Assembly (NCBI GenBank): GCA_002405525.1
Contig: DHLY01000136.1
Location: forward strand, 29,994 to 50,880
DNA: 20,887 nt
Direction: 5' to 3'
DNA from: Proteobacteria bacterium UBA4656
GTDB taxonomy: Bacteria; Pseudomonadota; Gammaproteobacteria; Xanthomonadales; Ahniellaceae
Shown: positions 9,623 through 18,140 of the stretch, in pieces
How the letters are laid out: each line of letters starts with the position of its first letter
How positions within the stretch are numbered: position 1 is the first letter of the stretch
Notes under the pieces: generated by a model
What the model saw: only the letters and a program-made list of their open reading frames with translations
Told to the model about the DNA's origin: nothing
The model's database searches: none
Position numbers and translations under genes: made by a program

Positions 9623-10906
9623 GTGAACGCGCTGCCGCGAATGCTGGTGGGACTGCTCGCCCTCGCCGTCGCCCTGCCGGGCACGGTGGCGGCGGACGCA
9701 GCAGGGCTTGCCGTCGAACCGTTGGACCTCGGCGCAGGTCCGTCCACCGCGCAGCCCTCGGTGGCGGTCGATCCGGGCCGCGGGTTCATCGTCACCTGGC
9801 AGCGCCGCGACGGCGACCGGGCGACGCTGGAGTTCGCCGAGGTCGCCGCGAATGGCGCGGTGCGCCGGCGCGGCGTGATCGCCGACTCGGCGACCACGGG
9901 TGCCGATGGCGCGGCCGCGCGCTGGTTCGTCAACTGGGCCGACTTCCCCAGCCTCGTGGTGCTGGACAACGGCGACTGGATCGCGCACTGGCTGCAGAAG
10001 ACCGGCGAGAGCACCTATGCGTACGAGGTGCGCGTGGTGCGCTCCACCGATCGCGGCCGCACATGGTCCACATCGATCGTGCCGCACACCGACGGTACCG
10101 AGACCGAACACGGCTTCGTGTCGATGGTGCCGGCCGGCGACGACCGCGTGCGGCTGGTCTGGCTGGACGGTCGCGAAACAGCCGGTGCGGGAATGGATCA
10201 TTCGCACCACGGCCATGACCACGCGGGCCATGCCGGCCGCATGACCCTGCGCAGCGCGGTGCTCGACCGCCGCGGCCGCCTGCGCGAGGAAGCGCGGCTC
10301 GATGCATCGACCTGTTCCTGCTGCCAGACCGACCTGCTGCGGGTCGGCGACCGCACCGTGGTGGCCTATCGCGACCACGGCGACGAGGATCTGCGCAACA
10401 TCCACTGGCTCGTGCACCGACGCGGGCGCTGGTCGAGCGAGCAGGCCGTCCACGACGACGGCTGGCGCATCGCCGGTTGCCCGGTGAACGGACCCGCGCT
10501 GGCCGCGGGGCCGGCGGGGATCCTCGCGCTGTGGCCGACGCTGCAGGGGGATGCGATGGTGATCCGCGCTGCCCTCGGCGATGACCACGGTTTCGGCGCC
10601 CCGGTCGCGCTCGAGTCCGGCGTGGCCACCGTCGGGCGCGTCGATGCCACCGCGTGGGGCGATGGCTTCCTCGCGGTGTGGCTGGGTGCCGGTTCGACGC
10701 CCGGCGCGAGTGCGCTGCGCGTGGCCGAACTCGACGCGCGGCTGGGCGTTCGCGCGACGCATGACGTGGTCGAACTCCCGCCGGGCCGCTCGACCGGCGT
10801 GCCGCGGGTCGCGGCGGCGCGCGGCGAGGCCGTGCTCGCGTGGGTGGAGGCCGTCGATGGTCAACCGGGCGTGCGCGCGGCGCGGCTCACGCCGTCCACG
10901 GACTGA
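9623..10906 (+). CDS. Secreted sialidase-like beta-propeller with His-rich loop and CxCC motif
   Basis: This 427-residue exported protein has a signal peptide (residues 1 to about 24, ending TVAADA) followed by a BNR/sialidase-like propeller. One canonical Asp-box, STDRGRTW, lies at 141-148, and several repeats have the form PSVAVDPGRGFIVTW. It is not a convincing sialidase: I see no complete arginine triad. Two parts look metal-binding: the loop MDHSHHGHDHAGH (191-203) with six histidines, and CSCCQTDLL (Cys231, Cys233, Cys234) followed by WRIAGCPVNGP (Cys286). All four cysteines of the protein are in these conserved blocks. I recall the CxCCQT...GCPVNGP core from a family automatically called exo-alpha-sialidase, of unknown function. 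The GTG start one base after the receptor stop implies translational coupling; an ATG at 9641 is the alternative. A periplasmic or surface metal-binding partner of the receptor is the best inference. Confidence 0.85.
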   Translation: MNALPRMLVGLLALAVALPGTVAADAAGLAVEPLDLGAGPSTAQPSVAVDPGRGFIVTWQRRDGDRATLEFAEVAANGAVRRRGVIADSATTGADGAAARWFVNWADFPSLVVLDNGDWIAHWLQKTGESTYAYEVRVVRSTDRGRTWSTSIVPHTDGTETEHGFVSMVPAGDDRVRLVWLDGRETAGAGMDHSHHGHDHAGHAGRMTLRSAVLDRRGRLREEARLDASTCSCCQTDLLRVGDRTVVAYRDHGDEDLRNIHWLVHRRGRWSSEQAVHDDGWRIAGCPVNGPALAAGPAGILALWPTLQGDAMVIRAALGDDHGFGAPVALESGVATVGRVDATAWGDGFLAVWLGAGSTPGASALRVAELDARLGVRATHDVVELPPGRSTGVPRVAAARGEAVLAWVEAVDGQPGVRAARLTPSTD

Positions 10907-10916
10907 ACGGGTGACA

Positions 10917-10938
10917 CGCCGCGGCGTGCGCCGCGGCG
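10917..10938. terminator. Strong GC hairpin between convergent genes, probable bidirectional terminator
   Basis: A perfect inverted repeat has 10-bp arms (CGCCGCGGCG at 10917-10926 and again at 10929-10938) and only two bases, TG, between them. Outer GACAC (10913-10917) and GTGTC (10946-10950) extend the symmetry imperfectly. It begins 11 bp after the propeller stop codon and precedes the convergent M14 gene stop. There is no poly-T run, so a Rho-independent mechanism is uncertain. Confidence 0.5.
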
Positions 10939-11008
10939 CGACGGTGTGTCTGCCGCTGGACGGCCTGCGGCGCCACGGCGCGCCGCGGATCGGCCGTCGC
11001 GCAGACGC

Positions 11009-13750
11009 TCAGTGCGGTCGTAACGCCCGCGCCTTCGCCGGTGCGCGGAACAGGGCGTTTGCGAACAGCGGCGCGAGGCCATCGAGGTAGGCGCGCACGT
11101 TCGGGTCCTGGGTGAAGGCGATCACCAGGCCCGCACCGTTCGGCTGCACGACGACGAACGGCTTGTGCGCGAACTGCCGGCGGCTGTCCTCCCAGATCAC
11201 GCCCGCCAGCCGCAGGCGCCCGGCGTCCGCGAAGCGCGCGATCGTGGTCCCGGTGTCGCGGCGCAGGGGCGCGTAGATGTCGGAGCCGACCGCCAGCACC
11301 GCGAGTTCGGGCGCGATGCCCGCCGCCAGCCAGTGCTCGCCGTCGACGTCGGCGCGCAGCAGCGCGCCGGACACCGGGGTCGGTGGCAGGTTCGGTGCAG
11401 CCTCCAGTGCCGCCCGTTGCGCGGCGTCGGCGATCTCCACGCCGGGCACCATGGCGGGTGCCGGCTTGCCGTCGGCGGGCTGGTCCTTCGAGCGTGCCGC
11501 CTCGCCCTGCTTCGCCGCTTCCGCGGCGCTCTGCTCCAGCCGCAGCCCGACGAGGTTGACCTCCGGGTCGGCGGCGAAGCGCGTCGCGCTGCCGAGCGTC
11601 ACCAGCACGCCGCCGCGCTGCACGAAGCCGCGCAGGTTGTCGATGCCGGCCGTGCCGAACGCCGCTTTGTACGGCAGGCCCTCGGCGGGCAGCACCAGCA
11701 CGTCGAAGCGCGACAGGTCGGTGCGCGCGAGGCGCCCGCCGCGCAGCAGGGTCACCGGCTGCTCGAACTCGCGCTCGATCTGGAACCGCGCCCAGCCGGC
11801 GGAGTAGCGCTCGGCAGGGTCGTCCCACAGCAGCGCGATGCGGGGCTGCGGCATGTCGATCACCCGCGGCGAGCCGAAGTCGGGGCCCTCGTCCACGCGT
11901 CCGCTCGCCACCGCGGTCACGGCGGCGCCGCTCGCCGCCGCGGCGCGCTCGATGCGCGCCCGCGCATCGCCGGGATTGGCGCCCGCGCGCAACACCAGCG
12001 AGCCGGCCGGGTAGCGCGTGCCCCCATGCACGAAGGCTTCGTCGGCGGAGTCGACGTCGAGGCCCTCGCGCGTCGCGGCGGCGAGGAATCGCACGGCTGG
12101 GGTGTCGCCCCACGGCACCAGCCACGCCACTGCGTCGGCCGGGCCAGCGACCTGGCCCGCGGTGCGCGTGTCCGGTCCGACCGGTGTGGTCGCGACCCGC
12201 GGCAGTGCAGTGCACGGCACCGCGCGCAAGCCGTACATCAGCGGCAGCGACCATGCGGTCACGTCGTAGATCTCGTCCGGCACTCCGCGCGCGAGCCGCG
12301 CGCGCTGGCGCTCGACGAAGCCGGGGTCCATCGGTGTATCGGCATCGAGCAGGGTGCGGATCAAGCGCTTGCCCGGCTGCGCGGCATCGACCACGTAGCT
12401 GCCCGCCGCGAAGCGTTCACTGCAGGCCTCGAACGCCGCCGTGGCGCGTCCCACCTCGATGCCGTTCCTCGCCAGCGTGCCGGCCAGGCGCAGGGCGGAC
12501 GCCGGGCGCGCGCCAGGCGCAATCACGTAGGCGCGCACGCGCTCGCTGCGTCCCTCGTCGATCGCCGCCCGGCGATAGGCGCGGAATTCGGTGAGGAAGC
12601 GCTGCCGTTCGCCCGCCACCGTCTCGATCCCGGACAAGCCGGCGATGAACTGGCTCTGCACGGTGTCGCGGAACGCCAGCCGCGTGCCGTCGCGGCGCTG
12701 CGCGAGCAGCCCGCGCGAACTGCCCTGCTCGTAGACCATCGCCACCATGCCGTGGTAGTTCGGCCAGCCGCTGCCATAGCCCGGGTAGAAGCTGTCGAAG
12801 ATCTCGCCGGTGAAGTAGCCCAGTCCGAAGCGGTCGAACCAGCGCGCGTTGTTGGCGCCGACCCGCGCTGCGCTGTCGAGCTGCGCGCGCGTGAGGTGCG
12901 GATTGGCGGGCGCGGCCTCGGGCGCGAAGAAATAGGTCATGTCGGTGCCCATCTCGTGCACGTCGAGCACGAGCACCGGCATCCAGCGCAGCATCTCCGG
13001 CACCTGCAGCCGCGTCTCCGGCTGGGTGAGGGCGAACCAGTCGCGATTGAGGTCGAACACGTAGTGGTTCATGCGCCCGCCCGGCCACGGCTCGTCGCGG
13101 CCGGCGGCGGCGAACTCCGGGTCGGGGAAGGGCCCGCGCGTGGCGCGTTCGGCGTGGATGAAGCGGTCGCGGCCGTCGGGGTTCTGCACCGGGTTGATGA
13201 TCACCAGGGTGTTGGCGAGCATCGCCGGCACGCGCGCGTCGCCGCGGCTGGCGAGCAGGTGGTAGGCGGTGAGCATGGCCGCATCGCTGGTGCCCGGTTC
13301 GTTGCCGTGCACGCTGTAGCCGAGCCAGACGATCGCCGGCAGGTCGCGGATGATGTCCTGCGCGCGCGCGTCGTCGCTGATCCGCGGGTCCGCCAGTTCC
13401 CGCATCGCCGCGGCGATCGCGTCGGCGCGCGCGAGGTTCGCCGGCGAGCCGAGCACCGCGTACCACAGCGGGCGTCCTTCCCAGCTGCGGCCGTAGTCGA
13501 CCAGCCGCACCTGGTCGGGCCGCGCGGCGGCGAGCGCCTCGAAGTAGCGGCGGACGTCGGCGGAAAGCGCCATGTCTTCGCCGATCGCATGGCCGAGCAC
13601 CGACTCGGCGGCGGGCACGGACGGGTCGTAGTCGGCATCCGGCCAGTAGGCGAAGCCGGGCGGATGCGGAAGGCGCGTGGGCTGCGCGAGGGCCGCGAAG
13701 GCGACGCACAGCAGCCCGATGAACATCACAGCGACGCGCGATCCCATCAT
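11009..13750 (-). CDS. Secreted M14-family zinc carboxypeptidase, large two-domain form
   Basis: This is a 913-residue exported metallopeptidase. The signal peptide is MMGSRVAVMFIGLLCVAFA, cleaving near ALA-Q (residue 22). The M14 domain follows: zinc ligands His148 and Glu151 in VHGNEPG and His265 in VLDVHEMG, substrate-carboxylate residues in DLNRDW (about 233-238), NPDGRDR (190-196), and a probable catalytic glutamate in MVYEQGSSRG (Glu341). The remaining ~450 residues resemble the glutamine-amidotransferase-like C-terminal region found in this subgroup, including RFDVLVLPAEGLPYK and GVLVTLGSATRF. It should trim C-terminal residues from peptides in the periplasm or outside the cell. ATG at 13750 is preceded by AGAAGG at a 7-nt distance; the frame stays open far upstream, but that extension lacks the signal peptide at its N-terminus. 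It is divergent from the S15-type hydrolase gene. Confidence 0.92.
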   Translation of the reverse strand: MMGSRVAVMFIGLLCVAFAALAQPTRLPHPPGFAYWPDADYDPSVPAAESVLGHAIGEDMALSADVRRYFEALAAARPDQVRLVDYGRSWEGRPLWYAVLGSPANLARADAIAAAMRELADPRISDDARAQDIIRDLPAIVWLGYSVHGNEPGTSDAAMLTAYHLLASRGDARVPAMLANTLVIINPVQNPDGRDRFIHAERATRGPFPDPEFAAAGRDEPWPGGRMNHYVFDLNRDWFALTQPETRLQVPEMLRWMPVLVLDVHEMGTDMTYFFAPEAAPANPHLTRAQLDSAARVGANNARWFDRFGLGYFTGEIFDSFYPGYGSGWPNYHGMVAMVYEQGSSRGLLAQRRDGTRLAFRDTVQSQFIAGLSGIETVAGERQRFLTEFRAYRRAAIDEGRSERVRAYVIAPGARPASALRLAGTLARNGIEVGRATAAFEACSERFAAGSYVVDAAQPGKRLIRTLLDADTPMDPGFVERQRARLARGVPDEIYDVTAWSLPLMYGLRAVPCTALPRVATTPVGPDTRTAGQVAGPADAVAWLVPWGDTPAVRFLAAATREGLDVDSADEAFVHGGTRYPAGSLVLRAGANPGDARARIERAAAASGAAVTAVASGRVDEGPDFGSPRVIDMPQPRIALLWDDPAERYSAGWARFQIEREFEQPVTLLRGGRLARTDLSRFDVLVLPAEGLPYKAAFGTAGIDNLRGFVQRGGVLVTLGSATRFAADPEVNLVGLRLEQSAAEAAKQGEAARSKDQPADGKPAPAMVPGVEIADAAQRAALEAAPNLPPTPVSGALLRADVDGEHWLAAGIAPELAVLAVGSDIYAPLRRDTGTTIARFADAGRLRLAGVIWEDSRRQFAHKPFVVVQPNGAGLVIAFTQDPNVRAYLDGLAPLFANALFRAPAKARALRPH

Positions 13751-14126
13751 GTTCCGGCCTTCTGCGTTCCGTAAGGGGCGCGCATGATGCCATCCGGCCC
13801 GTGCCGACGTCGTCGGCGTCGATGGACGCGTGATGCCCGCGTCAAGGCGATTGCCCCGCTCGGGCGCCTGCCGGCGGATGGGTGACAGGCCGGTCTTCGC
13901 CGCGCGGGCGCGATCCTGCGTGCGGGGGGCGAGAGCCGCGCAGCAGCCCCGACGGGTCCCGTACCTGCGCGCCGATGCAGACGCCCGCCAGGGCGCACGG
14001 CTGCGGCACTTTGACGCACCCTGCGACCGGATCGCCGCGTCGGGAACCTGTGCGATGCTGACGCCCCTGCTGGGCGAGCGCGGACGGCGCGCGGGCGATT
14101 GATCGGCGATGGCACGGGAGGGTCGG
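13751..14126. other. Divergent control region between the M14 and CocE-like genes (376 bp), no gene seen
   Basis: The region contains the two ribosome-binding sites (for minus, AGAAGG near 13755-13765; for plus, GGGAGG at 14116-14121). It also has a 6-3-6 inverted repeat GCCGAC-GTC-GTCGGC at 13803-13817, about 55 bp upstream of the M14 start. A TTGACG at 14011-14016 could be a -35 for the plus gene, but no good -10 follows. ORFs of about 90 codons cross the region; they have arginine- and alanine-rich, featureless translations and I do not regard them as genes. Confidence 0.5.
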
Positions 14127-15914
14127 ATGCGAAGTGGTCGACGTTGGGTGCTCGGGTCGCTGCTGGGGCTGTCGATGCTGGGTTCGGCCGGTGCAGCGGA
14201 GCCGCCGCCCTTCGGCGACTTCGAGATGACCATCAACGCGCGGGTGCCGACGCGAGACGGGATCGAACTCGCCGCGCGCGTCTGGCGGCCGCAGGGTGAG
14301 GCGCGGCGTGCGACGGTATTCGTCTACACGCCCTACATCGCCGACGAGCAGCACGCGCGCGCGAAGAAGTTCGTGCAGGCCGGCTTCGCCTACGTGGTGG
14401 TCGACAAGCGCGGGCGTGGTGCCTCGGGTGGCGAGTTCGCGCCACTGGAGGGCGCGGGTCCCGACGGTTGCGACGCCATCGAATGGATCCGGCGCCAGCC
14501 GTGGTCCGACGGGCGGGTGGTGATGCGCGGCGGCTCCTATCGCGGCATGGTGCAGTGGCAGATCGCGGCGCAGTGTCCCGACGCGATCGCGGCGATGGTC
14601 CCCACCGCATCGGTCCATCCCGGCGAGGACTTCCCCGCGCACGCCGGTGCGGTGAGTTATCCCTACATCGCGCAGTGGCTGGCGTTCACCACCGATCGCG
14701 TGTCGAACCCGCTGCTGTTCGGCGACACGGCGTTCTGGCGCGCGCTCTTCCTGCGCCACCACCGCGGCGAGCTCGCCTTCGCCGACCTCGACGATGCGGT
14801 CGGCCTCGCCTCGCCGTACTTCGATCGCTGGGTGAATGCCTTCGGCAGCAACGTGCCCTGGGCCGACGACAACCCCACCGCGGCGCAGATGGCGCGGATG
14901 CGGATGCCGATCCTGACCATCACCGGCTACTTCGACGGCGACCAGTTGGGTGCGCTGCGCTACTACCGCGAGCATCTCGCCGCGCAGCCCGCCGACGCGG
15001 CGGCGCGCCACCTGCTGGTGATGGGGGCCTGGGACCACGCGGGCACGCGCTACCCGACGCCGACCGTCGACGGGCTCGACATCGGGGCGCCGGGCGTGGT
15101 CGACCTCGACCAGTTGCAGATCGAATACTTCCGCTGGGTGCTGGACGGCGCGCCGCGACCGGCCTTCCTCGCCGACGCGGTGGTGGTCTACGACCTCGGC
15201 GCGCAGGCGTGGCGATCGGCGGCCTCGCTGCCCGCGGCGGAGGCGCCGATGCAGCGCTTCCACCTGGTCGGGAACGCGGCGACCGGCAACGTCTACGCGC
15301 CCGGCACGCTCGCCCAGCGCGCGGGCCCGGCCTCGCGCAGCCGTTTCCGCATCGATCCGCTCGCGCCGCCCGCCCCGCCGGTCGACGATCCGCTGGTCAA
15401 TCCGCGCGGCGCCTTCGCGCCGCAGGCCCGCGTGTTCCAGACCGAGGCCTTCGCCACCGCAATGGACTACCGCGGCCGCTTCACCGCCGACCTGGCGCTG
15501 GCCATCGACACGCCGGATGCCGACATCGCGCTGGCCCTGCACGCCGTCGCGCCGGACGGCGCGATCACCGAGATCGGCTTCGACGTGCTGCGCGCGCGCT
15601 TCCGCGACGGCGTCGAGCGGCTGGTCGAGCCCGGGCGCGTCGCGCGCTACCGCAGCACGCGCGCCTGGTGGAACTCGATCCGCCTGCCGGCGGGCTCGCG
15701 GTTGCGCCTGGTGGTCGGTCCGGTGGACAGCGAGTACTGGCAGCGCAACTTCAACTCCGGTGGCCGGCTCGGCCACGAGACGGCGAAGGACGCGCGCGTG
15801 GCCACGGTCGAGATCGTGCATGGCGGCCGGCAATCGAGCACGATCGACCTGCCGATCGCGCCGGCGTCGGACGCCACGGCAGCGGCGCCGCCCGCCAGCC
15901 AGCCGGGCGGCTGA
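14127..15914 (+). CDS. Secreted CocE/NonD (S15, X-Pro dipeptidyl-peptidase-type) hydrolase
   Basis: This 595-residue alpha/beta-hydrolase has a signal peptide (MRSGRRWVLGSLLGLSMLGS, cleavage near AGAA-E). The catalytic triad is read as Ser137 in RGGSYRGM, Asp270 in TGYFDGDQ and His304 in GAWDHAGTRYP. Early residues RVPTRDGIELAARVWRP and YVVVDKRGRGASGGEF are typical of the family. A C-terminal jelly-roll region carries RSTRAWWNSIRLPAGSRLRL. Members cleave X-Pro dipeptides, esters (cocaine esterase) or acylated beta-lactams; the substrate here is unknown. I chose ATG 14127 over 14109 because GGGAGG (14116-14121) is correctly spaced for it and the signal peptide then starts properly. It faces away from the secreted M14 peptidase and is followed after 54 bp by a glycosyltransferase. 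Confidence 0.9.
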   Translation: MRSGRRWVLGSLLGLSMLGSAGAAEPPPFGDFEMTINARVPTRDGIELAARVWRPQGEARRATVFVYTPYIADEQHARAKKFVQAGFAYVVVDKRGRGASGGEFAPLEGAGPDGCDAIEWIRRQPWSDGRVVMRGGSYRGMVQWQIAAQCPDAIAAMVPTASVHPGEDFPAHAGAVSYPYIAQWLAFTTDRVSNPLLFGDTAFWRALFLRHHRGELAFADLDDAVGLASPYFDRWVNAFGSNVPWADDNPTAAQMARMRMPILTITGYFDGDQLGALRYYREHLAAQPADAAARHLLVMGAWDHAGTRYPTPTVDGLDIGAPGVVDLDQLQIEYFRWVLDGAPRPAFLADAVVVYDLGAQAWRSAASLPAAEAPMQRFHLVGNAATGNVYAPGTLAQRAGPASRSRFRIDPLAPPAPPVDDPLVNPRGAFAPQARVFQTEAFATAMDYRGRFTADLALAIDTPDADIALALHAVAPDGAITEIGFDVLRARFRDGVERLVEPGRVARYRSTRAWWNSIRLPAGSRLRLVVGPVDSEYWQRNFNSGGRLGHETAKDARVATVEIVHGGRQSSTIDLPIAPASDATAAAPPASQPGG

Positions 15915-15968
15915 GCGCCGCGCCGGCTGCGTCATCCGGCTGCAATGGCGCGGACATAACGTCCGCGG

Positions 15969-17162
15969 ATGCGCATCCTGATGCTGTCGGACGTCTACTT
16001 CCCGCGAGTCAACGGGGTGTCCTCGTCGATCCGCACCTTCGCGCGGGAGTTGCTCTCGCTGGGGCACGAGGTGTCGCTGGTCGCCCCGTCCTATGGCGAA
16101 CACCTCGACCACCCGCACCACGACGAGGGCTTCGAGGTGCGTCGGGTGCCGTCGCGCACGATCTTCTTCGATCCCGAGGACCGTCTGATGCGCGCGGCCG
16201 ACGTGCGTGCGCTGCACGGGCGGCTGGCTGCGCGCGACTGGGACGTGATCCATGTGCATACACCGTTTCGGGCGCACGGGCTGGGCGTGCGGATCGGCCG
16301 TCTCACCGGCGCGCCGATGGTCGAGACCTATCACACGTACTTCGAGGAGTACGTCGCCCACTACCTGCCGTGGTTGCCGCGGGTGGCGACCCGCTTCGCG
16401 GCGCGCACGTTGTCGCGCCGGCTGTGCCACGAGGTGGATCACCTCATCGTGCCCAGCCGCGAGATGACCGGCGTGCTCGATCGCTACGGCATCCGCACGC
16501 CGTCGACCGTGATCCCCACCGGCATCCACCTCGACGAGTTCCGCGGCGGCGACGGGGCCGCGTTCCGCGCGCGCCACGGCATCCGCCCCGACCAGCCGAC
16601 CATCGTCACCGTCAGCCGGCTGGCGCAGGAGAAGAACATCGCGTTCCTGCTGCGCATGGCGAAGCGCCTCGTCGGGGACTTCCCGGACCTGTGCTTCGTG
16701 ATCGCCGGCGAAGGCCCGGACGCGCTGCGCCTGAAGCAGCTCGCCACCGAGCTCGGCATCGCGCCGAACGTCCGTTTCTTCGGCAATCTCGATCGCCGCA
16801 CGACCCTGCTCGACTGCTACCGCGCGGGCGACGCCTTCGTGTTCGCCTCGCCGACCGAGACCCAGGGCCTGGTGTTGGTGGAGGCGATGGCGCTCGGCGT
16901 CCCCATCGTGTCCACGGCGGTGATGGGCACCGCGACGGTGCTGGAGGGCGCGGCCTGCGCGCGCGTCGCGCGCGAGGACGAGGCCGACTTCGCCGGACAT
17001 GTCGCCACCTTGCTGCGCGATCCCGGCCTGCGGGCAGCGTTGGCCGCCGCCGGGCCCACCGTTGCGCAGCGCTGGAGCGCGCCGGTCCTGATGCGCCAGG
17101 TCGAGGCGCTCTACGCTTCGCTGGCCGTGCGCGCGCGGCGTCGGCGTCCTGTCGCGGTCTGA
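15969..17162 (+). CDS. Family 4 glycosyltransferase (GT-B)
   Basis: This 397-residue retaining glycosyltransferase has the N-terminal acceptor domain beginning [20 protein letters not shown] (glycine-rich loop at 13-20) with VIHVHTPF and [10 protein letters not shown] blocks. The C-terminal GT4 domain has [28 protein letters not shown] and the nucleotide-sugar EX7E motif Glu297/Glu305 in [12 protein letters not shown]. The closest relatives I can recall are lipid glycosyltransferases that add glucose or mannose to diacylglycerol or phosphatidylinositol; the actual sugar and acceptor are not evident. The C-terminus is arginine-rich ([10 protein letters not shown]), as in membrane-surface enzymes. 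It follows the CocE-like gene by 54 bp and may share its transcript. Its last 52 bases overlap the 3' end of the convergent LysR gene. Confidence 0.9.
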   Translation: MRILMLSDVYFPRVNGVSSSIRTFARELLSLGHEVSLVAPSYGEHLDHPHHDEGFEVRRVPSRTIFFDPEDRLMRAADVRALHGRLAARDWDVIHVHTPFRAHGLGVRIGRLTGAPMVETYHTYFEEYVAHYLPWLPRVATRFAARTLSRRLCHEVDHLIVPSREMTGVLDRYGIRTPSTVIPTGIHLDEFRGGDGAAFRARHGIRPDQPTIVTVSRLAQEKNIAFLLRMAKRLVGDFPDLCFVIAGEGPDALRLKQLATELGIAPNVRFFGNLDRRTTLLDCYRAGDAFVFASPTETQGLVLVEAMALGVPIVSTAVMGTATVLEGAACARVAREDEADFAGHVATLLRDPGLRAALAAAGPTVAQRWSAPVLMRQVEALYASLAVRARRRRPVAV

Positions 17163-18043
17163 GCGGGCGCGCCGTCGAAGCGCGCCACCGAGAGGTCGAC
17201 GAAGGCGCGCACCTTCGGCGACAGCCAGCGGTTGCCGGGAAAGACCGCGTGCACCGGCACCGGCGCGGGCGCCCAGCGCGGCAGCACGCGACGCAGGGAC
17301 GGCGCGCCCGCGGCCAAGCGCAGCGGCAGCAGCGCGATGCCGAGCCCGGCCAACGCCGCCTCGCGCAAGGCGAAGATGTTGTCGACGCGCAGGCGCGGGC
17401 GCAGCGCCACGTCGACCGCGGACGCTCCGTCGGCGAGCAGGCGCCAGCCGGCGCGCTGCGCGCCGCCGCTGAAGGCCAGATGCGCGTGTCGCTCCAGCGC
17501 GTCCGGCGTGCGCGGTGTGCCGTGGCGCGCGAGGTAGCCGTCGCTGGCGAACAGCCCGTAGCCGATCGCGCCCAGCCGCCGCGCTGCCAGCCGCGACTCC
17601 TCCAGCGGGCCGATCCGCACCGCGAGGTCGAAGCCCTCGTGCACGAGGTCGACCAGGCGTGCGGTCTGCTCGGCCTCCACGCGCACCTCGGGCCAGCGCG
17701 CGAGGTACTCGGCGATCCAGCCGTTGACCGCGATCATCCCGAACTCGACGCCGCAGGTCAGGCGCAGGGTGCCGCGCGGCACGCCGCGCGAATCCAGCAC
17801 CGCGCGCTCGGTGTCGTCGACGGCGGAAAGGATGGCCAGCGCGCGATCGAGCACCTCTCGCCCGATCTCGGTCAGCGACAGCGCGCGGGTCGTGCGCTCC
17901 AGCAGCTTGGCGCCGAGCCCGGCCTCGAGCGTGGACACCGCTCGGCTTACGCGACTCTTGGGCATGCCCAGCGCATCCGCCGCGCGGGTGAAGCCGCCGG
18001 CCTGCACCACGCGAGTGAAGCAGCGCAGCTGGTTCAGGTCCAT
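17111..18043 (-). CDS. LysR-type transcriptional regulator
   Basis: This 310-residue regulator has an N-terminal winged helix-turn-helix in the LysR form ([59 protein letters not shown]) and a periplasmic-binding-protein-like effector domain (about 90-295) of the CrgA/DUF-type LysR subgroup. ATG 18043 is preceded by AGGGG at a suitable distance; the frame is open upstream, but homology begins at MDLNQ. It is divergent from the DJ-1/PfpI gene and probably controls it and itself through the half-sites at 18045-18071. The inducer is unknown; such pairs often answer electrophile or oxidative stress. Its stop codon lies inside the convergent glycosyltransferase gene (52-bp overlap). Confidence 0.93.
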   Translation of the reverse strand: MDLNQLRCFTRVVQAGGFTRAADALGMPKSRVSRAVSTLEAGLGAKLLERTTRALSLTEIGREVLDRALAILSAVDDTERAVLDSRGVPRGTLRLTCGVEFGMIAVNGWIAEYLARWPEVRVEAEQTARLVDLVHEGFDLAVRIGPLEESRLAARRLGAIGYGLFASDGYLARHGTPRTPDALERHAHLAFSGGAQRAGWRLLADGASAVDVALRPRLRVDNIFALREAALAGLGIALLPLRLAAGAPSLRRVLPRWAPAPVPVHAVFPGNRWLSPKVRAFVDLSVARFDGAPAQTATGRRRRARTASEA

Positions 18044-18044
18044 T

Positions 18045-18071
18045 GTTGCCCCTGACGCAACGATGAGTTGC
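18045..18071. promoter_or_regulatory. Candidate LysR binding region, three GTTGC half-sites
   Basis: GTTGC (18045-18049), GCAAC (18057-18061) and GTTGC (18067-18071) form two overlapping inverted repeats with 7- and 5-base spacers. The first includes a T-N11-A element (18047/18059) typical of LysR boxes. The array begins two bases upstream of the lysR ATG and about 70-96 bp upstream of the DJ-1 gene, fitting autorepression plus divergent activation. Confidence 0.5.
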
Positions 18072-18140
18072 AGCATATCGGATTTATCCCGCCCTGCAGG
18101 ACGGTGAGGATGGCCGCCACCGCCCTTCCGGAGTGCCGCC

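Noticed and set aside
9623..10906. Annotation of the propeller as a functional exo-alpha-sialidase
   Set aside because: Only one canonical Asp-box and no visible catalytic arginine triad or Tyr/Glu pair; the conserved features are Cys and His motifs instead.
13830..14102. 90-codon plus-strand ORF between the M14 and CocE-like genes
   Set aside because: No ribosome-binding site, no recognisable motif and an arginine-rich composition typical of chance GC-rich ORFs.
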